Made by a program: the position numbers and the translations under genes. Positions 48,330-61,400 of a stretch of DNA of 64,000 bases are shown here, in pieces (the first letter of the stretch is position 1; every line of letters begins with the position of its first letter). This DNA is from Paramecium sonneborni. Lineage: Eukaryota; Ciliophora; Oligohymenophorea; Peniculida; Parameciidae. Under the pieces are notes generated by a model, which searched no databases, was not told the origin of the DNA, and was given only the letters and a program-made list of their open reading frames with translations. The stretch covers positions 62,001 through 126,000 of the forward strand of contig CAJJDN010000063.1 in the NCBI GenBank assembly GCA_905182985.1. The letters run 5' to 3'.

Positions 48330-49333
48330 ATGAATCCTGAAACAGACTAATTGAATTATGAATCAGATACTCCATAGCTTCCTTATAATTATGATGTAGA
48401 TGCTCGATTTTATTTGCCTATATCAAATTAAATTTACTAGAAATGCTTTAATCAATATACTTATCATCCACCAACCTTTTTACTTATGCCATCATAACCA
48501 ATTTATTAACCATGTCCTTAAGTTAAGAAGACTAAGAAAAAGTAAGTTAATAATAAAGAAGTTCAAATACTTAAAGCAAAAATTATGGAATTAGAAATGA
48601 GATAACCTGAAGTTAAAATAGTTAAAGAACTTGTCACTGATACTGAATAAGTTTATATATATATATATCATAATTATATTATAGATTACTAAATTAGAAA
48701 AAGAATTACGAATGGTTAAAATATAATTAGAACATGAACATCAAAATAATGCATAAAAAGATAGAACCATTTCTGATCTCAGAGCATAAATCTAAAAAAA
48801 TGATTTATCTAGAAGTTCTAGTTTAGTATCACTATAAACAACACTTGTTGAAAGAGAAGTATCAATTATATATAATTTATATTCTTTTTAAAGAGATAAA
48901 TTACTAAATAAGATGGAATCATTTCTTAATTATAAGCAGATATCAATCTTCTAAGAGGAGAATTAGAAGATGCACATCATCGCATTGAAGAATTATAGAT
49001 AACTCATGAAGAAGTTACTGTTGAAAAAATGACCTATCTTTCTAAAGTATTCATTGAACTATTTATTATTATTAAATAGGAAGTAGAAACATGAAAACTA
49101 AAATTCATTATTCTTAATAGAGAATATCATGAAACCTAAGAAAAACTTATGTTAGCAGAAGCTGAATTAGAATCAATCAAAAAAGGAGAAGTTAAAGAAG
49201 TTAAAGTAATTCTATTAATCTTATCTAGTAAATTGTTGTTGAAAAAAAAGATAATATTGGAAGAACTGTTAATTATAAATAATCACAATTAGTTTAAGTT
49301 AGAAAAAGTGGATTCTTAAATACATTATAATGA
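48330..49333 (+). CDS. Coiled-coil protein, one in-frame TGA (left arm of the duplication)
   Basis: With introns at 48651-48684 (34 nt), 48859-48893 (35 nt, AAG) and 49211-49233 (23 nt) the frame closes on the TGA at 49331, but one TGA remains in frame at 49092-49094. A Pro/Tyr/Gln-rich head (QYTYHPPTFLLMPSQPIYQP) leads to a lysine patch (VKKTKKKQ), then coiled coil (ISDLRAQIQKNDLSRSSSLV; LLRGELEDAHHRIEELQITH) and a basic tail. No intron of correct length removes the internal TGA, so the gene is either just inactivated, mis-sequenced there, or spliced in a way I cannot see. A decayed inverted copy lies at 62780-63300. Confidence 0.65.
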
Positions 49334-49391
49334 ATGATAAACACTTAATATAAATATAATATAAATTTAATTAAAATAAAATTTATTGCAA

Positions 49392-52300
49392 ATGTTATAG
49401 AATTTGTAATAAAACAAGAATAATATTGTCATTGATGCTCCTATTCTAAATTTTCCAAATAGAAAATTTGAATCAATAAATAAAATTGGATAAGGATCAC
49501 AAGGATCTGTATATTTAGCCAAATCAATAAATTGGGGAATTAATGATTAAAATTAATATGCATTAAAATGCTAAGGAAATTCTAAAGATAATGAAATTCA
49601 ATTTATTGATAACCTTATATAATATCAGAATCAATATGAAAATTCATAATAAAATTATTAACCATCTGGATTAATTAGAATTTATGGAAGATATAAATGG
49701 AACAATTAGGATGTTTTCATAATGGAAAAAGGAGAATAAGATCTATTTGCATTCATTAATGAATAATAATAATTAACATTTCAATAGAAAGTTGAGATTT
49801 TAATTTAGGTATTATTAAATTATTAATATATATTAGATATCTTAATCTATATAATTTTTACATTAATAATAATTAATACATAGAGATATTAAACCTGAAA
49901 ATTATATTAAAATAGGTAATTAATTTAAACTTATTGATTTTGGATTAATAAGAGGGGATTAAAGAATATAGATGACTAGAAACATTGGAACATGTCTTTT
50001 TTAAGCGCCTGAATTAGTTGAAGGAAGACAAGATTATTCAAAATCAGTTGATATTTGGGCACTTGGTTGTTTATTTTATGAACTTTTGACAAAATAACCA
50101 TTTTTAAAAGGTATTTAGTTTCTTTTATCTTAGCATAAACTGCATTAGAGGTTGAAAATATAATTAAAAATATTAAAAATAATGATCAATATATTAAAAA
50201 TAGATTAAATTATTTAATTAATTAATTAGATGATAAAAAAGAGGAAATATAAAACTTATTAAGTAAAATGTTAAATCCAAATGATTAATAAAGAATCTAA
50301 ATTAATTAAGTAATTGAGGCATTAAAAAATATGGTTTAAAATATCCCTATTAATCAAAATTTAGTTTAATAAAATAGATAATTAAATTTACCTTTATAAA
50401 AAGATATCAATATTCAAAATGGTGAATAGTTTTAATAGGGTATTATTAATAATAATTAATAATTTTAATAAGTGATCAATCAAAATTAAAATGCTAAATA
50501 GTCTTTATAAATTAACAATAATTAATAAATTTAATAAGTGATCAATCAAAATTAAAATGCTAAATAGCCTTTATAAATTAACAATAATTAATAAATTTAA
50601 TAAGTGATCAATCAAAATTAAAATGCTAAATAGTCTTTATAAATTAACAATAATTAATAAATTTAATAAGTGATCAATCAAAATTAAAATGCTAAATAGT
50701 CTTTATAAATTAACAATAATTAATAAATTTAATAAGTGATCAATCAAAATTAAAATGCTAAATAGCCTTTATAAATTAACAATAATTAATAAATTTAATA
50801 AGTGATCAATCAAAATTAAAATGCTAAATAGTCTTTATAAATTAACAATAATTAATAAATTTAATAAGTGATCAATCAAAATTAAAATGCTAAATAGTCT
50901 TTATAAATTAACAATAATTAATAAATTTAATAAGTGATCAATCAAAATTAAAATGCTAAATAGCCTTTATAAATTAACAATAATTAATAAATTTAACAAG
51001 TTATTAATTAAAATTAAAATTCTCTATAGTTTTAATAAATTAACATTTATTAATAAATTTAATAAGTTATTAATTAAAATTTTTAAGAGCTTTTATAAGT
51101 TATCAATAATTAAATGAATAAATAATAAGAGGAAATCAAATAGATCGGATTAAATATAAATGGCTAATTTAATTAAAATCAATTAAAGATAATTATTTAA
51201 GAATAATTTAACTAACAGTAAATTTAGAATTAATTTCCTTTATAAGATTTAATTAAAGAAATTTGTCAATAAATGTAAGGACAATTTGCTGAATTAAAGT
51301 AATAAACTCTAAATTAGATTTTGAATTAATAATAATAATATAATGAAAAAAACCAAAATTAATTTTAATAAATTAATCTATAATCTGCCTAAACTTATAG
51401 GTAAGAATAAGAAATCGAAAAATTGATGATTTAAATTAAAGAATCATAAGGCATTATTATATCTCAAAATACAAATTTGTTTTAAACTTAATTAAAAGAG
51501 AGAGAACAAAATTTATAAGATTAAATGAAGAAAATTAAAGAATTAGAAATCATAATTTAAAATTCAGATCAAAAACTCAAAGATGAATTTAATAAAAATA
51601 ATAAGCTTGAGGAAAAAGTTAAACAATTAGAATTATAAAATCAATATGAATAATCCATTCTTAAAGATTAAATAAAAAGCCATGATCAAATTATAATAGA
51701 ATAAAAAAATCGGATAAAAGAATTAGAAACTATTATTACAAATTAAAATTAAAATTAAAAAATTACAGAAGTAAGTTGCAGTAATCAAAATTTACTTAAG
51801 TTTAAATAAGACTTAGAAAATAAAGTGAAAGATTGTGAAAAATAAATCCAAGACTATTAGAAAAAAAATTAAGACTAACCAGATTAATTAAAAATAATTT
51901 AATCTTAGATTTAAGACGTAAAAAATCAATTGTAATAAAGTTAAAATGGATAAAATTTATTAATATAAGAACTTGAAGGAAAAATTTAAGAACTTTTAAA
52001 ATAACAAATTTAAAAAGATTAAAAAAACACCGGATTAGAAAATTTATAATTTTAATAATAGCCGAGAATTTAAATAGAGAATATAGAAAAGTTATTCGCT
52101 ATAATTAAATCTTTAGAAGAAGCATAAAATTAATTAGCTTTACAGATTATCTAATAACTTAACTAAAATAATTAAAAATTACAATAATTTGAGAAATTAA
52201 TTGAAAATATAAATAAGAATAATGGATAGAAATTGAAAAATTAATAATTTAATTATAAAGATCAAAAGGAAAATTTTTAAAAAGTCAATTCATAGTAAAA

Positions 52301-52520
52301 TTAGCAAATTAAGGATTTATTAATTAATAATTTAGGTCTAAATAAGCAATAAAACTCATAAATTAAAGTAAAAAAACATAATTAGACACTTTAAAAAACT
52401 CCAGAGTATAATGAAAAAATATAAGATATAATAAATTAATTATTAAAGGATCAAAATACATAAGGAAAAAAAAAAAAATAAGAGTTCTAACCAAATTAAT
52501 TTTAAAATAATAAGAAATGA
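49392..52520 (+). CDS. Protein kinase with Q/N-rich 22-residue tandem repeats and coiled-coil tail (left copy)
   Basis: This encodes 1025 residues with introns at 49809-49836 (28 nt) and 50111-50133 (23 nt). The N-terminal kinase domain (about residues 28-300) has [64 protein letters not shown] and [16 protein letters not shown], so it should be active. Then follow eight exact-length 22-residue repeats (QVINQNQNAKQSLQ, then INNNQQIQ), two degenerate units, and about 450 residues of coiled coil to QNNKK. Almost every Gln is TAA or TAG. The protein is a close paralog of the minus-strand gene at 58428 and shares the EKGEQDL hinge with the kinase at 32854. The Q/N-rich array has the composition of prion-like, aggregation-prone segments (inference). 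Confidence 0.88.
50467..50994 (+). repeat. 66-bp in-frame tandem repeat, 8 copies, within the left kinase gene
   Basis: Eight consecutive 66-bp units, each coding 22 residues. A single T/C difference (TAGTCT versus TAGCCT, Ser versus Pro) occurs in the order S P S S P S S P, i.e. a 198-bp three-unit higher-order period. Two more diverged units follow to about 51110. Confidence 0.95.
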
Positions 52521-53236
52521 ATTGAAAATCGCAAGCAATCAGAAATTGTACAAGAATTTTTGAAGTTATTTATAAATGTTAATCAAATCATAATAGTAGT
52601 TACTTTTCTTTTTTTAAATGAAAAATTTGTATCATATTTGATAAACATACATGTTAATGACTAGATATCAAAATTTTTTCTCTAATTATTTTGAGACTCT
52701 TTAAGTTCTGGTGCTTGAAATTTCAAAAAGCTAAATTATATTGATTTTATTTAACAATATTTTTTATTTTGATTATAGATTCAGAGTTAAAAGTATCAAA
52801 AAGTTAATTTAACAAATAATAGATCAATTTAGTGATTATTTCTATTGGCATCGAATGAACATATAAGCTATTTTGCAAATCATTATATTTTAATATTTTA
52901 AAAAATCAATTTGATTTGTTTATCAAATTTTAATATGTTTGAATTTTTCATTTATTTTTACATTATTGAATTTGTAACTCATATAGCCTAAAAGAATGTA
53001 AAAAATGTTAAAATTTTAAGTTCATCAAGCATAAATTTGTATTTAATCATATGATATCAAAATAATATAAAAAAAGGTAAATTAAAAAAATAAATAAAGA
53101 GATAGAAAATTTTAAAAAATCTAATTTAGATTATAAGATTATTAAAAACTGGGCTAATTACAGATTAAAAATTTAAATAAATTAAAAATTTGTTTATTAA
53201 ATTTAATTTATTCCTAAATAAGGATTCTATTCTAAT
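52521..53236. other. Spacer downstream of the left kinase gene
   Basis: No gene is supported. Bases from 52633 onward belong to the first copy of the assembly duplication. The segment 53080-53236 is similar to the spacer at 58190-58427 beyond the right kinase gene, so it derives from the same ancestral 3' flank. Confidence 0.5.
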
Positions 53237-55033
53237 TCACTTTTTGTTGAAATTTTTTATAGGAGATGAATGCCTCATTTCAACTTTTCTGAATGTACAT
53301 TTAATCGCATCATCATTTTGATTTTATTTTAACTCTTAATTATTGCTTAAGTTTGTTTTTGTTCTTTTTATAATGGCTTTTATTAAGTTTATTTTTTTAA
53401 TTTAATTTAATAATAAATTCCTATTCTTTGGAGTTATTTTCTATTCCTTTTAAAAATTCATTCTGAAGATTATATTGATTCTGATTAATTTCTTTTTTTT
53501 AATAGATAATATTTTCACTGTTCATTTTTAATTTCGAATTTAATCTTAAAATTAAGGATTATTTTATAATAGTTAAGTTAAACAAGTTATTGATTAATTT
53601 TATTCTTTCTATTTGAATATTATCAAAATCTTAAAGTTATCCTACTAAAGATAACATATGTAGCTATATAAAATTTGGTTACTCATTCAAATTTCCAAAA
53701 GTTTGAGTTTTTCAAGGAATACGAATTTTTGATTCAAATATTGGAGTTTAATTTTAGATATTACTAAATACTTAAAATTAATTGATGATTTTATTGATAT
53801 TAAATAAATTATGTGTTGATAAAACATTTTCTNCATATTTGATAAACATACATGTTAATGACTAGATATCAAAATTTTTTCTCTAATTATTTTGAGACTC
53901 TTTAAGTTCTGGTGCTTGAAATTTCAAAAAGCTAAATTATATTGATTTTATTTAACAATATTTTTTATTTTGATTATAGATTCAGAGTTAAAAGTATCAA
54001 AAAGTTAATTTAACAAATAATAGATCAATTTAGTGATTATTTCTATTGGCATCGAATGAACATATAAGCTATTTTGCAAATCATTATATTTTAATATTTT
54101 AAAAAATCAATTTGATTTGTTTATCAAATTTTAATATGTTTGAATTTTTCATTTATTTTTACATTATTGAATTTGTAACTCATATAGCCTAAAAGAATGT
54201 AAAAAATGTTAAAATTTTAAGTTCATCAAGCATAAATTTGTATTTAATCATATGATATCAAAATAATATAAAAAAAGGTAAATTAAAAAAATAAATAAAG
54301 AGATAGAAAATTTTAAAAAATCTAATTTAGATTATAAGATTATTAAAAACTGGGCTAATTACAGATTAAAAATTTAAATAAATTAAAAATTTGTTTATTA
54401 AATTTAATTTATTCCTAAATAAGGATTCTATTCTAATTCACTTTTTGTTGAAATTTTTTATAGGAGATGAATGCCTCATTTCAACTTTTCTGAATGTACA
54501 TTTAATCGCATCATCATTTTGATTTTATTTTAACTCTTAATTATTGCTTAAGTTTGTTTTTGTTCTTTTTATAATGGCTTTTATTAAGTTTATTTTTTTA
54601 ATTTAATTTAATAATAAATTCCTATTCTTTGGAGTTATTTTCTATTCCTTTTAAAAATTCATTCTGAAGATTATATTGATTCTGATTAATTTCTTTTTTT
54701 TAATAGATAATATTTTCACTGTTCATTTTTAATTTCGAATTTAATCTTAAAATTAAGGATTATTTTATAATAGTTAAGTTAAACAAGTTATTGATTAATT
54801 TTATTCTTTCTATTTGAATATTATCAAAATCTTAAAGTTATCCTACTAAAGATAACATATGTAGCTATATAAAATTTGGTTACTCATTCAAATTTCCAAA
54901 AGTTTGAGTTTTTCAAGGAATACGAATTTTTGATTCAAATATTGGAGTTTAATTTTAGATATTACTAAATACTTAAAATTAATTGATGATTTTATTGATA
55001 TTAAATAAATTATGTGTTGATAAAACATTTTCT
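52633..55033 (+). repeat. Exact 1200-bp direct duplication around one N (assembly artefact)
   Basis: Bases 52633-53832 equal 53834-55033 exactly, same orientation, with a single N at 53833 between them. As at the two other places, the copies terminate at the N. It lies in the spacer and 3' part of a decayed kinase copy, so the real distance between the kinase genes is about 1.2 kb shorter than shown. Confidence 0.92.
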
Positions 55034-55900
55034 ATTTTAATTCTACCTGCAGAATTATATATAAGCATTTTTTTGATAAGTTCATATAATATATCATCTA
55101 TTTTCAACACACTTAATCTTTAATTTAAAAAAAGTGATTTATTTAAAACTTAATACCATTTATTGACTTAATTTGAGTTCACATAAAATTAATACCATTA
55201 ATAAAGGTTTCCCTCAAAGAATTTCATAAAATACACAAATATCAACAGAAAAATCATAATCAATTTTAACATCTATAATTTGATGCCTAAAGGAGAGGTG
55301 TTCTTATTTTAAATGTTTTGAAAACTATTGAAGTCTATTTTATTAATCCAAAATCAATAAGTTTAAATTAATTACCTATTTTAATAAAATTTTCAGGTTT
55401 AATATCTCTATTTATAAATTATTATTAATGTAAAAATTATATAGATTAAGATATCTAATATATATTTATAATTTAATAATACCTAAATTAAAATCTCAAC
55501 TTTCTATTGAAATGTTAATTATTATTATTCATGAATTTTTTTAAATCTATTTCTCCTTTTTCCATTATTAGAATATCATAGATATTTTATTTAAATCTTT
55601 CATATATTCTAATTAATCCAGATGGGTTATATTTTTATTAATCTATATTAAATTGATTTTTATATTGATTCTGATACTTTATACGTTCATCAATAAATTT
55701 CAATTTCATTATCTTGAGCCTTTTTTTTTAGCATTTTAAAGCATATTATATTTAATCATTAATTTTCAAATTTATTGATTTGTCAAAATATAATGATCTT
55801 TGTCCTACTTTTCTTAGTAGTTCTAATTTTCTAATTATGAAAGTTTGGAAATAGGTATAAAAATTTAATTATTGTTGTTGTTGGCTAATTCTATTATATC
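53237..55900 (-). pseudogene. Decayed and internally deleted copy of the repeat kinase
   Basis: Read on the minus strand from about 55900 down: LRKVGQRS, then INDQIQYALKC as in the intact kinases, the 28-nt intron remnant near 55470, [20 protein letters not shown] with HRD changed to NRD, and LIDFGLIK. Frameshifts in the A-run near 55735 and consecutive TGA codons near 55700 break the frame. The repeat array is missing and the tail is short; its end at 53237 (duplicated at 54438) matches the stop region of the right kinase gene. It is clearly a dead third copy. The artefactual duplication covers its 3' half. Confidence 0.8.
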
Positions 55901-57690
55901 TTCAATAAATCCTATTATTGTTATATTTTTATAACTTATTATTATTCATTATATTTTAAAGGGAAATCGATAAATAGGTATATTTTTTGATAGTTTGCTT
56001 TTTTTACACAAAAAGCCATATCGAAAAATTGAAAACTCATTATTTTTGAAACTATTTGGGTGACTATAACTACATTATTATCTATATTTGAATCAATATT
56101 AATTTAAAATGATCCTGTTATTATTCATCCCTTTACTATAGAATTCTCTCCCAAATATTCTTTCCACCATATAAATTTCAAGTATTTACTTATTACTTAA
56201 ATTTTTATTGTATTCTTGTTATTTGTTATATTTGTTGATTGATAAACCTCTCATAGATATTTTAATGATTAAGCTATAATATTTTAAATTAATTAAGGAT
56301 ATTTTTATTTATAAGGTAAACTATAATTGTTGAAAACTTTTATTGAAACTTCAAATCAAATATTTAAGATCATTTATTAAGACACAATTTATAAAGTTTA
56401 CTAACTGATTATTAAAATTATAATTTTTTCTAAGTTTTTTATTTTTTAAATTGAAATGCTTGAATATTTTTTTAAAATAATATCTCTATTTTTTTTTTTA
56501 ATCCTCTTCAATCAACTTTTCAAACTATGATTTTAATTCAAAAACCCAATTAATTTATTTTATTTCTATAAATCTAAATTTTAAATCATCTTTGGTAAAG
56601 TAAGAGTCAGTTATAAATCCTATTTTTACAAAGTTCAATGAACACGTTACGTTTATTTCTCCCAAAGTTTATTATCAATTCATTTTTAAATCTTCAATAT
56701 ACTTCATTAAAGTGTATTCTTTCTTAAATTAAAAAAAAAATATTCATTCATAGTTTTTTTGTCTAAATTTATTGAAATTTAAATATATACAATTGATTTT
56801 AAGAACAATTATGAAAGTATGTTCTTATGTTATTTATTAATCTTAAAATTAAAGAATTATCTATCTTAATTATTTTTGTTGATTTAAGAATTATTATTTT
56901 AATCATTTTGATTACTATTAATTTTCATTCATAAACTAAATTTTATTTAATAAGTTTAAATGAAAATTTGTTTCATTTAAATTTTCTTAATTACAGAATT
57001 TTTCTTATAATTATTTGAATAAAAAATAAATAAATTTTAAATTATTTTCAAATCCTTTTTCTACTTTTTTTTAGAGGTATTTTATCTTTCTCTCTCTCTT
57101 TTGAAATTTAATTTAATTTATTTCATTTTAGAAAGAGTCAATTTTTTTTTGAAGAATTTCATAATAGCCTTCTAAAAAACTTTTAAATTATTGATTTTCC
57201 ATAAGTATTTTTTATTTCTGTCTCACTTAAATTGTTCTATTTAAAATCAAGTGTTACATTTATTCAAAATATTATGTATTCTAAGGTGGGATATTTTTTT
57301 GGCCTTTTTTTTTAAAATTATAGGAAGATCAGGACTTTTATTGTCATTTAGTAGAATTTTAACTTATTCAATGATTATTGTTTGCACGAAGGTCGATTAT
57401 ATGGATTCTTGTATATTTATTTATAATTATAATTAATGAAGCAATAGTACTTTTCTTTAGGTAATTTTAAAATTATACACCTTATCTATCAAAGGTCTTT
57501 AATTGTCATTAAAATTCAAAATTTTAATATAAATTATATAATATCAATTGAAAGTTATGTTAATTAATTTTTTATTAACAAAAACTGAATCAGTTTTTTG
57601 TTTATCATTTAATTGATTATTTAAAATTAAAGTGATTCTAATATTATATGTATATTATTGTACCATCAAAAAATAATTTATATGATAATA
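55901..57690. other. AT-rich stretch, no intact gene
   Basis: Both strands are open only in patches. On the minus strand some Gln/Lys/Glu-rich patches near 56450-57130 resemble the coiled-coil tails of the neighbouring kinases, so this may be the tail of the decayed copy whose kinase remnant sits at 57690-58000. A 61-codon plus-strand frame at 57251 has no recognisable features. Confidence 0.35.
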
Positions 57691-58000
57691 TTTCATAAAA
57701 AAAATATCATATTTTTCTGTCACATTAATATTACCCTCTATAAGTTCAGATGCTTTAAATATTAAAATACCTTATTATACTGTTATTAAATCAAAAAAAT
57801 TTATTGATCTTCAAACCATGTGAAAGTCAATAAATTTAAAATAATCTCCAATTTTTATGTAAATTATTTAAGAATTTAGAAATATTATTCTGAAATTTAC
57901 AAATTCAATCACAAAGACAAATATAGAGTGATTTTCAAAATAGATTTTGTTGATTATTTTTCTATTATTTGAAGTTAAATGATCATCATATGTTTTTTAT
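57690..58000 (-). pseudogene. Second decayed kinase remnant
   Basis: On the minus strand, YIKIGDYFKFIDF and FKASELIEG align with [16 protein letters not shown] and FQAPELVEG of the intact kinases, with the DFG Gly and the HRD loop no longer readable. Only the activation-segment region is recognisable, so this copy is older than the one at 53237-55900. Confidence 0.55.
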
Positions 58001-58427
58001 GCATATTAAATTAATAATCAATTAATACAACACAAATATGAGAAAAAGAAAATTTATTAAAAAAAGAATTTAATTTATATAATTTAGTTTAGATTTTTTA
58101 TTTTCAAAGAAGTTTAGATTTTAATGAATAATAAGAATAATTAAAATTATAAAAGAATTGAAAAGTATGAAAAATGATCTTAATTCTACAAATAAAAAAT
58201 TCTTAAAAATCTAATTTAGTTTATAAGATTTTAAAAATTGAACTAAAATGAAATGAAGGAGAATTTTGTTAATAAAAAGGCTAATTAAAAATAGAAATTG
58301 AAGATTCAAGTTAAATGATATTAAATATTATTAAGAACTAGGCTAATTACAGATTAAAATCATTAGAATAAATTAAAAATTTGTTTATTAAATATAATTT
58401 ATTCATAAATAATGATTTTATTCTGAT
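58001..58427. other. Spacer beside the right kinase gene
   Basis: No gene is supported. The part 58190-58427 is similar to 53080-53236, marking the shared 3' flank of the duplicated kinase copies. Confidence 0.5.
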
Positions 58428-61400
58428 TCACTTTTTGTTGATATTTTTTATAGGAGATGAATGCCTTATTTATTTATTCGATTCATCTTGTTTTTAGGAA
58501 TTTTAAATAACATCATCCTTTTGATTTTATTTGAACTCTTATTTGTTTTACTATTAGGTTTAAATTGCGGAATAGAATTTTTCAATAATCTAATTTAATT
58601 AACTAAAATTAATTTTGGGTTTATCAAAAAAGTATGTTCTTACCTCATTATGCTCTTATTCACCTTTTTTAGTTAGTGATACTATTTTTTACATTATATT
58701 CAGAAGTTGATCTTTGAGTTTTTGCTATTGCTCGTTTATTTACTTTTAAGTTTGTTTTGAGTCTTTTTATAATGGCTTTTTTTAAGTTTATTATTTTTAA
58801 TTTGATTTAATATTAGATTCCTATTCTTAAGGAATTAATTATTCTATTATAGCTTTCATTTCTTCTAGAAGTTATACTTTTTAATTTATTTATTAGTCTT
58901 TAACATTAATATTATTTCTTGTTTTTTCTAAAGATTCTGTTTGATTTTCTTAAATTAATTAATCTTAAAAATTAAAATCATTTTTAATATTTAAATCTTA
59001 ATCTTCTTATTTATAATTTTTATCGTTTTATTCTTTTAATTTAATTTATAATTATTCTATCTAATTCTAATATTCTTTAATTTATGTGGAATTTTTTTTT
59101 TTTTTTTTTAATTTATTTGATTCAAATTCTCTTAATTTACTTTCTTGTTCTTTTATAATATTCTGATACTATTCTAATTACATATTTTATTAATTTTTTA
59201 TTTATTATAAAGCATCATTTTAATTTAAGACTTCTTAAATTTTTCTTTCAAGTTCTTTTATTTATTTCTATTCATTTTAACTTAATTGTAGTTGATTTTA
59301 TAAGTCTTAATTCTGGGATTCAAATATTTTAATTTAACTTGATTAATCTTAAATTTTTTTCTATAACTCTTAGATTATTTCTTTTTCTTAATTTTAGAAG
59401 TCTTATTGTAAATTAAGATATTTCTAATTGTCGGAATTTACTTCTGTTATTTTTTTATTTTAATTTGCAATAATAGTTTCAAATTCGTTTATTTTATTAT
59501 CACGACTTATTATTTACTCTTAAAGAATGTTTTTTTCCTATTATATTTAAAATTCTAATTGTTTAACTTTTTCTTCAAGCTTATTATTTTTATTTAATTC
59601 TTCACTTTTATTCTACTCAAACATTTACAGATTTTGATCATAAATTTCAATTTTAGTTTCTAATTCTTTAATTCTCTTAATTTTATCTTAAATATCTTGT
59701 TCTTTGTTTTATATTTATATTTAAAATAAATTCATTTACTATTTTTGAGATTAATTAATGTCCTATGGTTATTAAATTTATTTAATGATTTATAATGTTT
59801 CTTATTGTTATTTTTTAGTTTAAGCAGTTTATTGATTAATTTATTGAAGTTAATTTATAATTTATTCATTTTGTTATTACTATTTATTCTAAATCAAATT
59901 TAAAGTTTAACTATTTGATTCAACAAATTATTCTTTGATAAATTTAGAAAAATCTATAATTTAATCTTGGAAAGTCATTTTATTTTAAATTAATACTTAA
60001 ATTTTGTTAATTTATTCTTAAATAATTTACTTTAATTGATTTTCACTTATTTTATTTTAATTAAATTAATCATTTATATTTTGCCTCATCTATTTAATTT
60101 CATCTTATAATTAATTTATTTGATTATTAACAGTTTATTGTTAAAATTATTAATTATTGTTAATTTATTAAAACTATAGAGAATTTTAATTTTAATTAAT
60201 AACTTATTAAATTTATTAATTATTGTTAATTTATAAAGACTATTTAGCATTTTAATTTTGATTGATCACTTATTAAATTTATTAATTATTGTTAATTTAT
60301 AAAGACTATTTAGCATTTTAATTTTGATTGATCACTTATTAAATTTATTAATTATTGTTAATTTATAAAGACTATTTAGCATTTTAATTTTGATTGATCA
60401 CTTATTAAATTTATTAATTATTGTTAATTTATAAAGACTATTTAGCATTTTAATTTTGATTGATCACTTATTAAATTTATTAATTATTGTTAATTTATAA
60501 AGACTATTTAGCATTTTAATTTTGATTGATCACTTATTAAATTTATTAATTATTGTTAATTTATAAAGACTATTTAGCATTTTAATTTTGATTGATCACT
60601 TATTAAATTTATTAATTATTGTTAATTTATAAAGACTATTTAGCATTTTAATTTTGATTGATCACTTATTAAATTTATTAATTATTGTTAATTTATAAAG
60701 ACTATTTAGCATTTTAATTTTGATTGATCACTTATTAAATTTATTAATTATTGTTAATTTATAAAGACTATTTAGCATTTTAATTTTGATTGATCACTTA
60801 TTAAATTTATTAATTATTGTTAATTTATAAAGACTATTTAGCATTTTAATTTTGATTGATCACTTATTAAATTTATTAATTATTGTTAATTTATAAAGAC
60901 TATTTAGCATTTTAATTTTGATTGATCACTTATTAAATTTATTAATTATTGTTAATTTATAAAGACTATTTAGCATTTTAATTTTGATTGATCACTTATT
61001 AAATTTATTAATTATTGTTAATTTATAAAGACTATTTAGCATTTTAATTTTGATTGATCACTTATTAAATTTATTAATTATTGTTAATTTATAAAGACTA
61101 TTTAGCATTTTAATTTTGATTGATCACTTATTAAATTTATTAATTATTGTTAATTTATAAAGACTATTTAGCATTTTAATTTTGATTGATCACTTATTAA
61201 ATTTATTAATTATTGTTAATTTATAAAGACTATTTAGCATTTTAATTTTGATTGATCACTTATTAAATTTATTAATTATTGTTAATTTATAAAGACTATT
61301 TAGCATTTTAATTTTGATTGATCACTTATTAAATTTATTAATTATTGTTAATTTATAAAGACTATTTAGCATTTTAATTTTGATTGATCACTTATTAAAT

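Noticed and set aside
12399..55033. The direct duplications as transposon target duplications or internal eliminated sequences
   Set aside because: Each is over 1 kb, perfectly identical, flanked by an N, and has no terminal inverted repeats or TA-bounded short insert typical of such elements.
59092..59109. A frameshift at the 18-base homopolymer in the right kinase gene
   Set aside because: A recount shows 18 bases keep the frame, and the whole gene length minus introns is a multiple of three.
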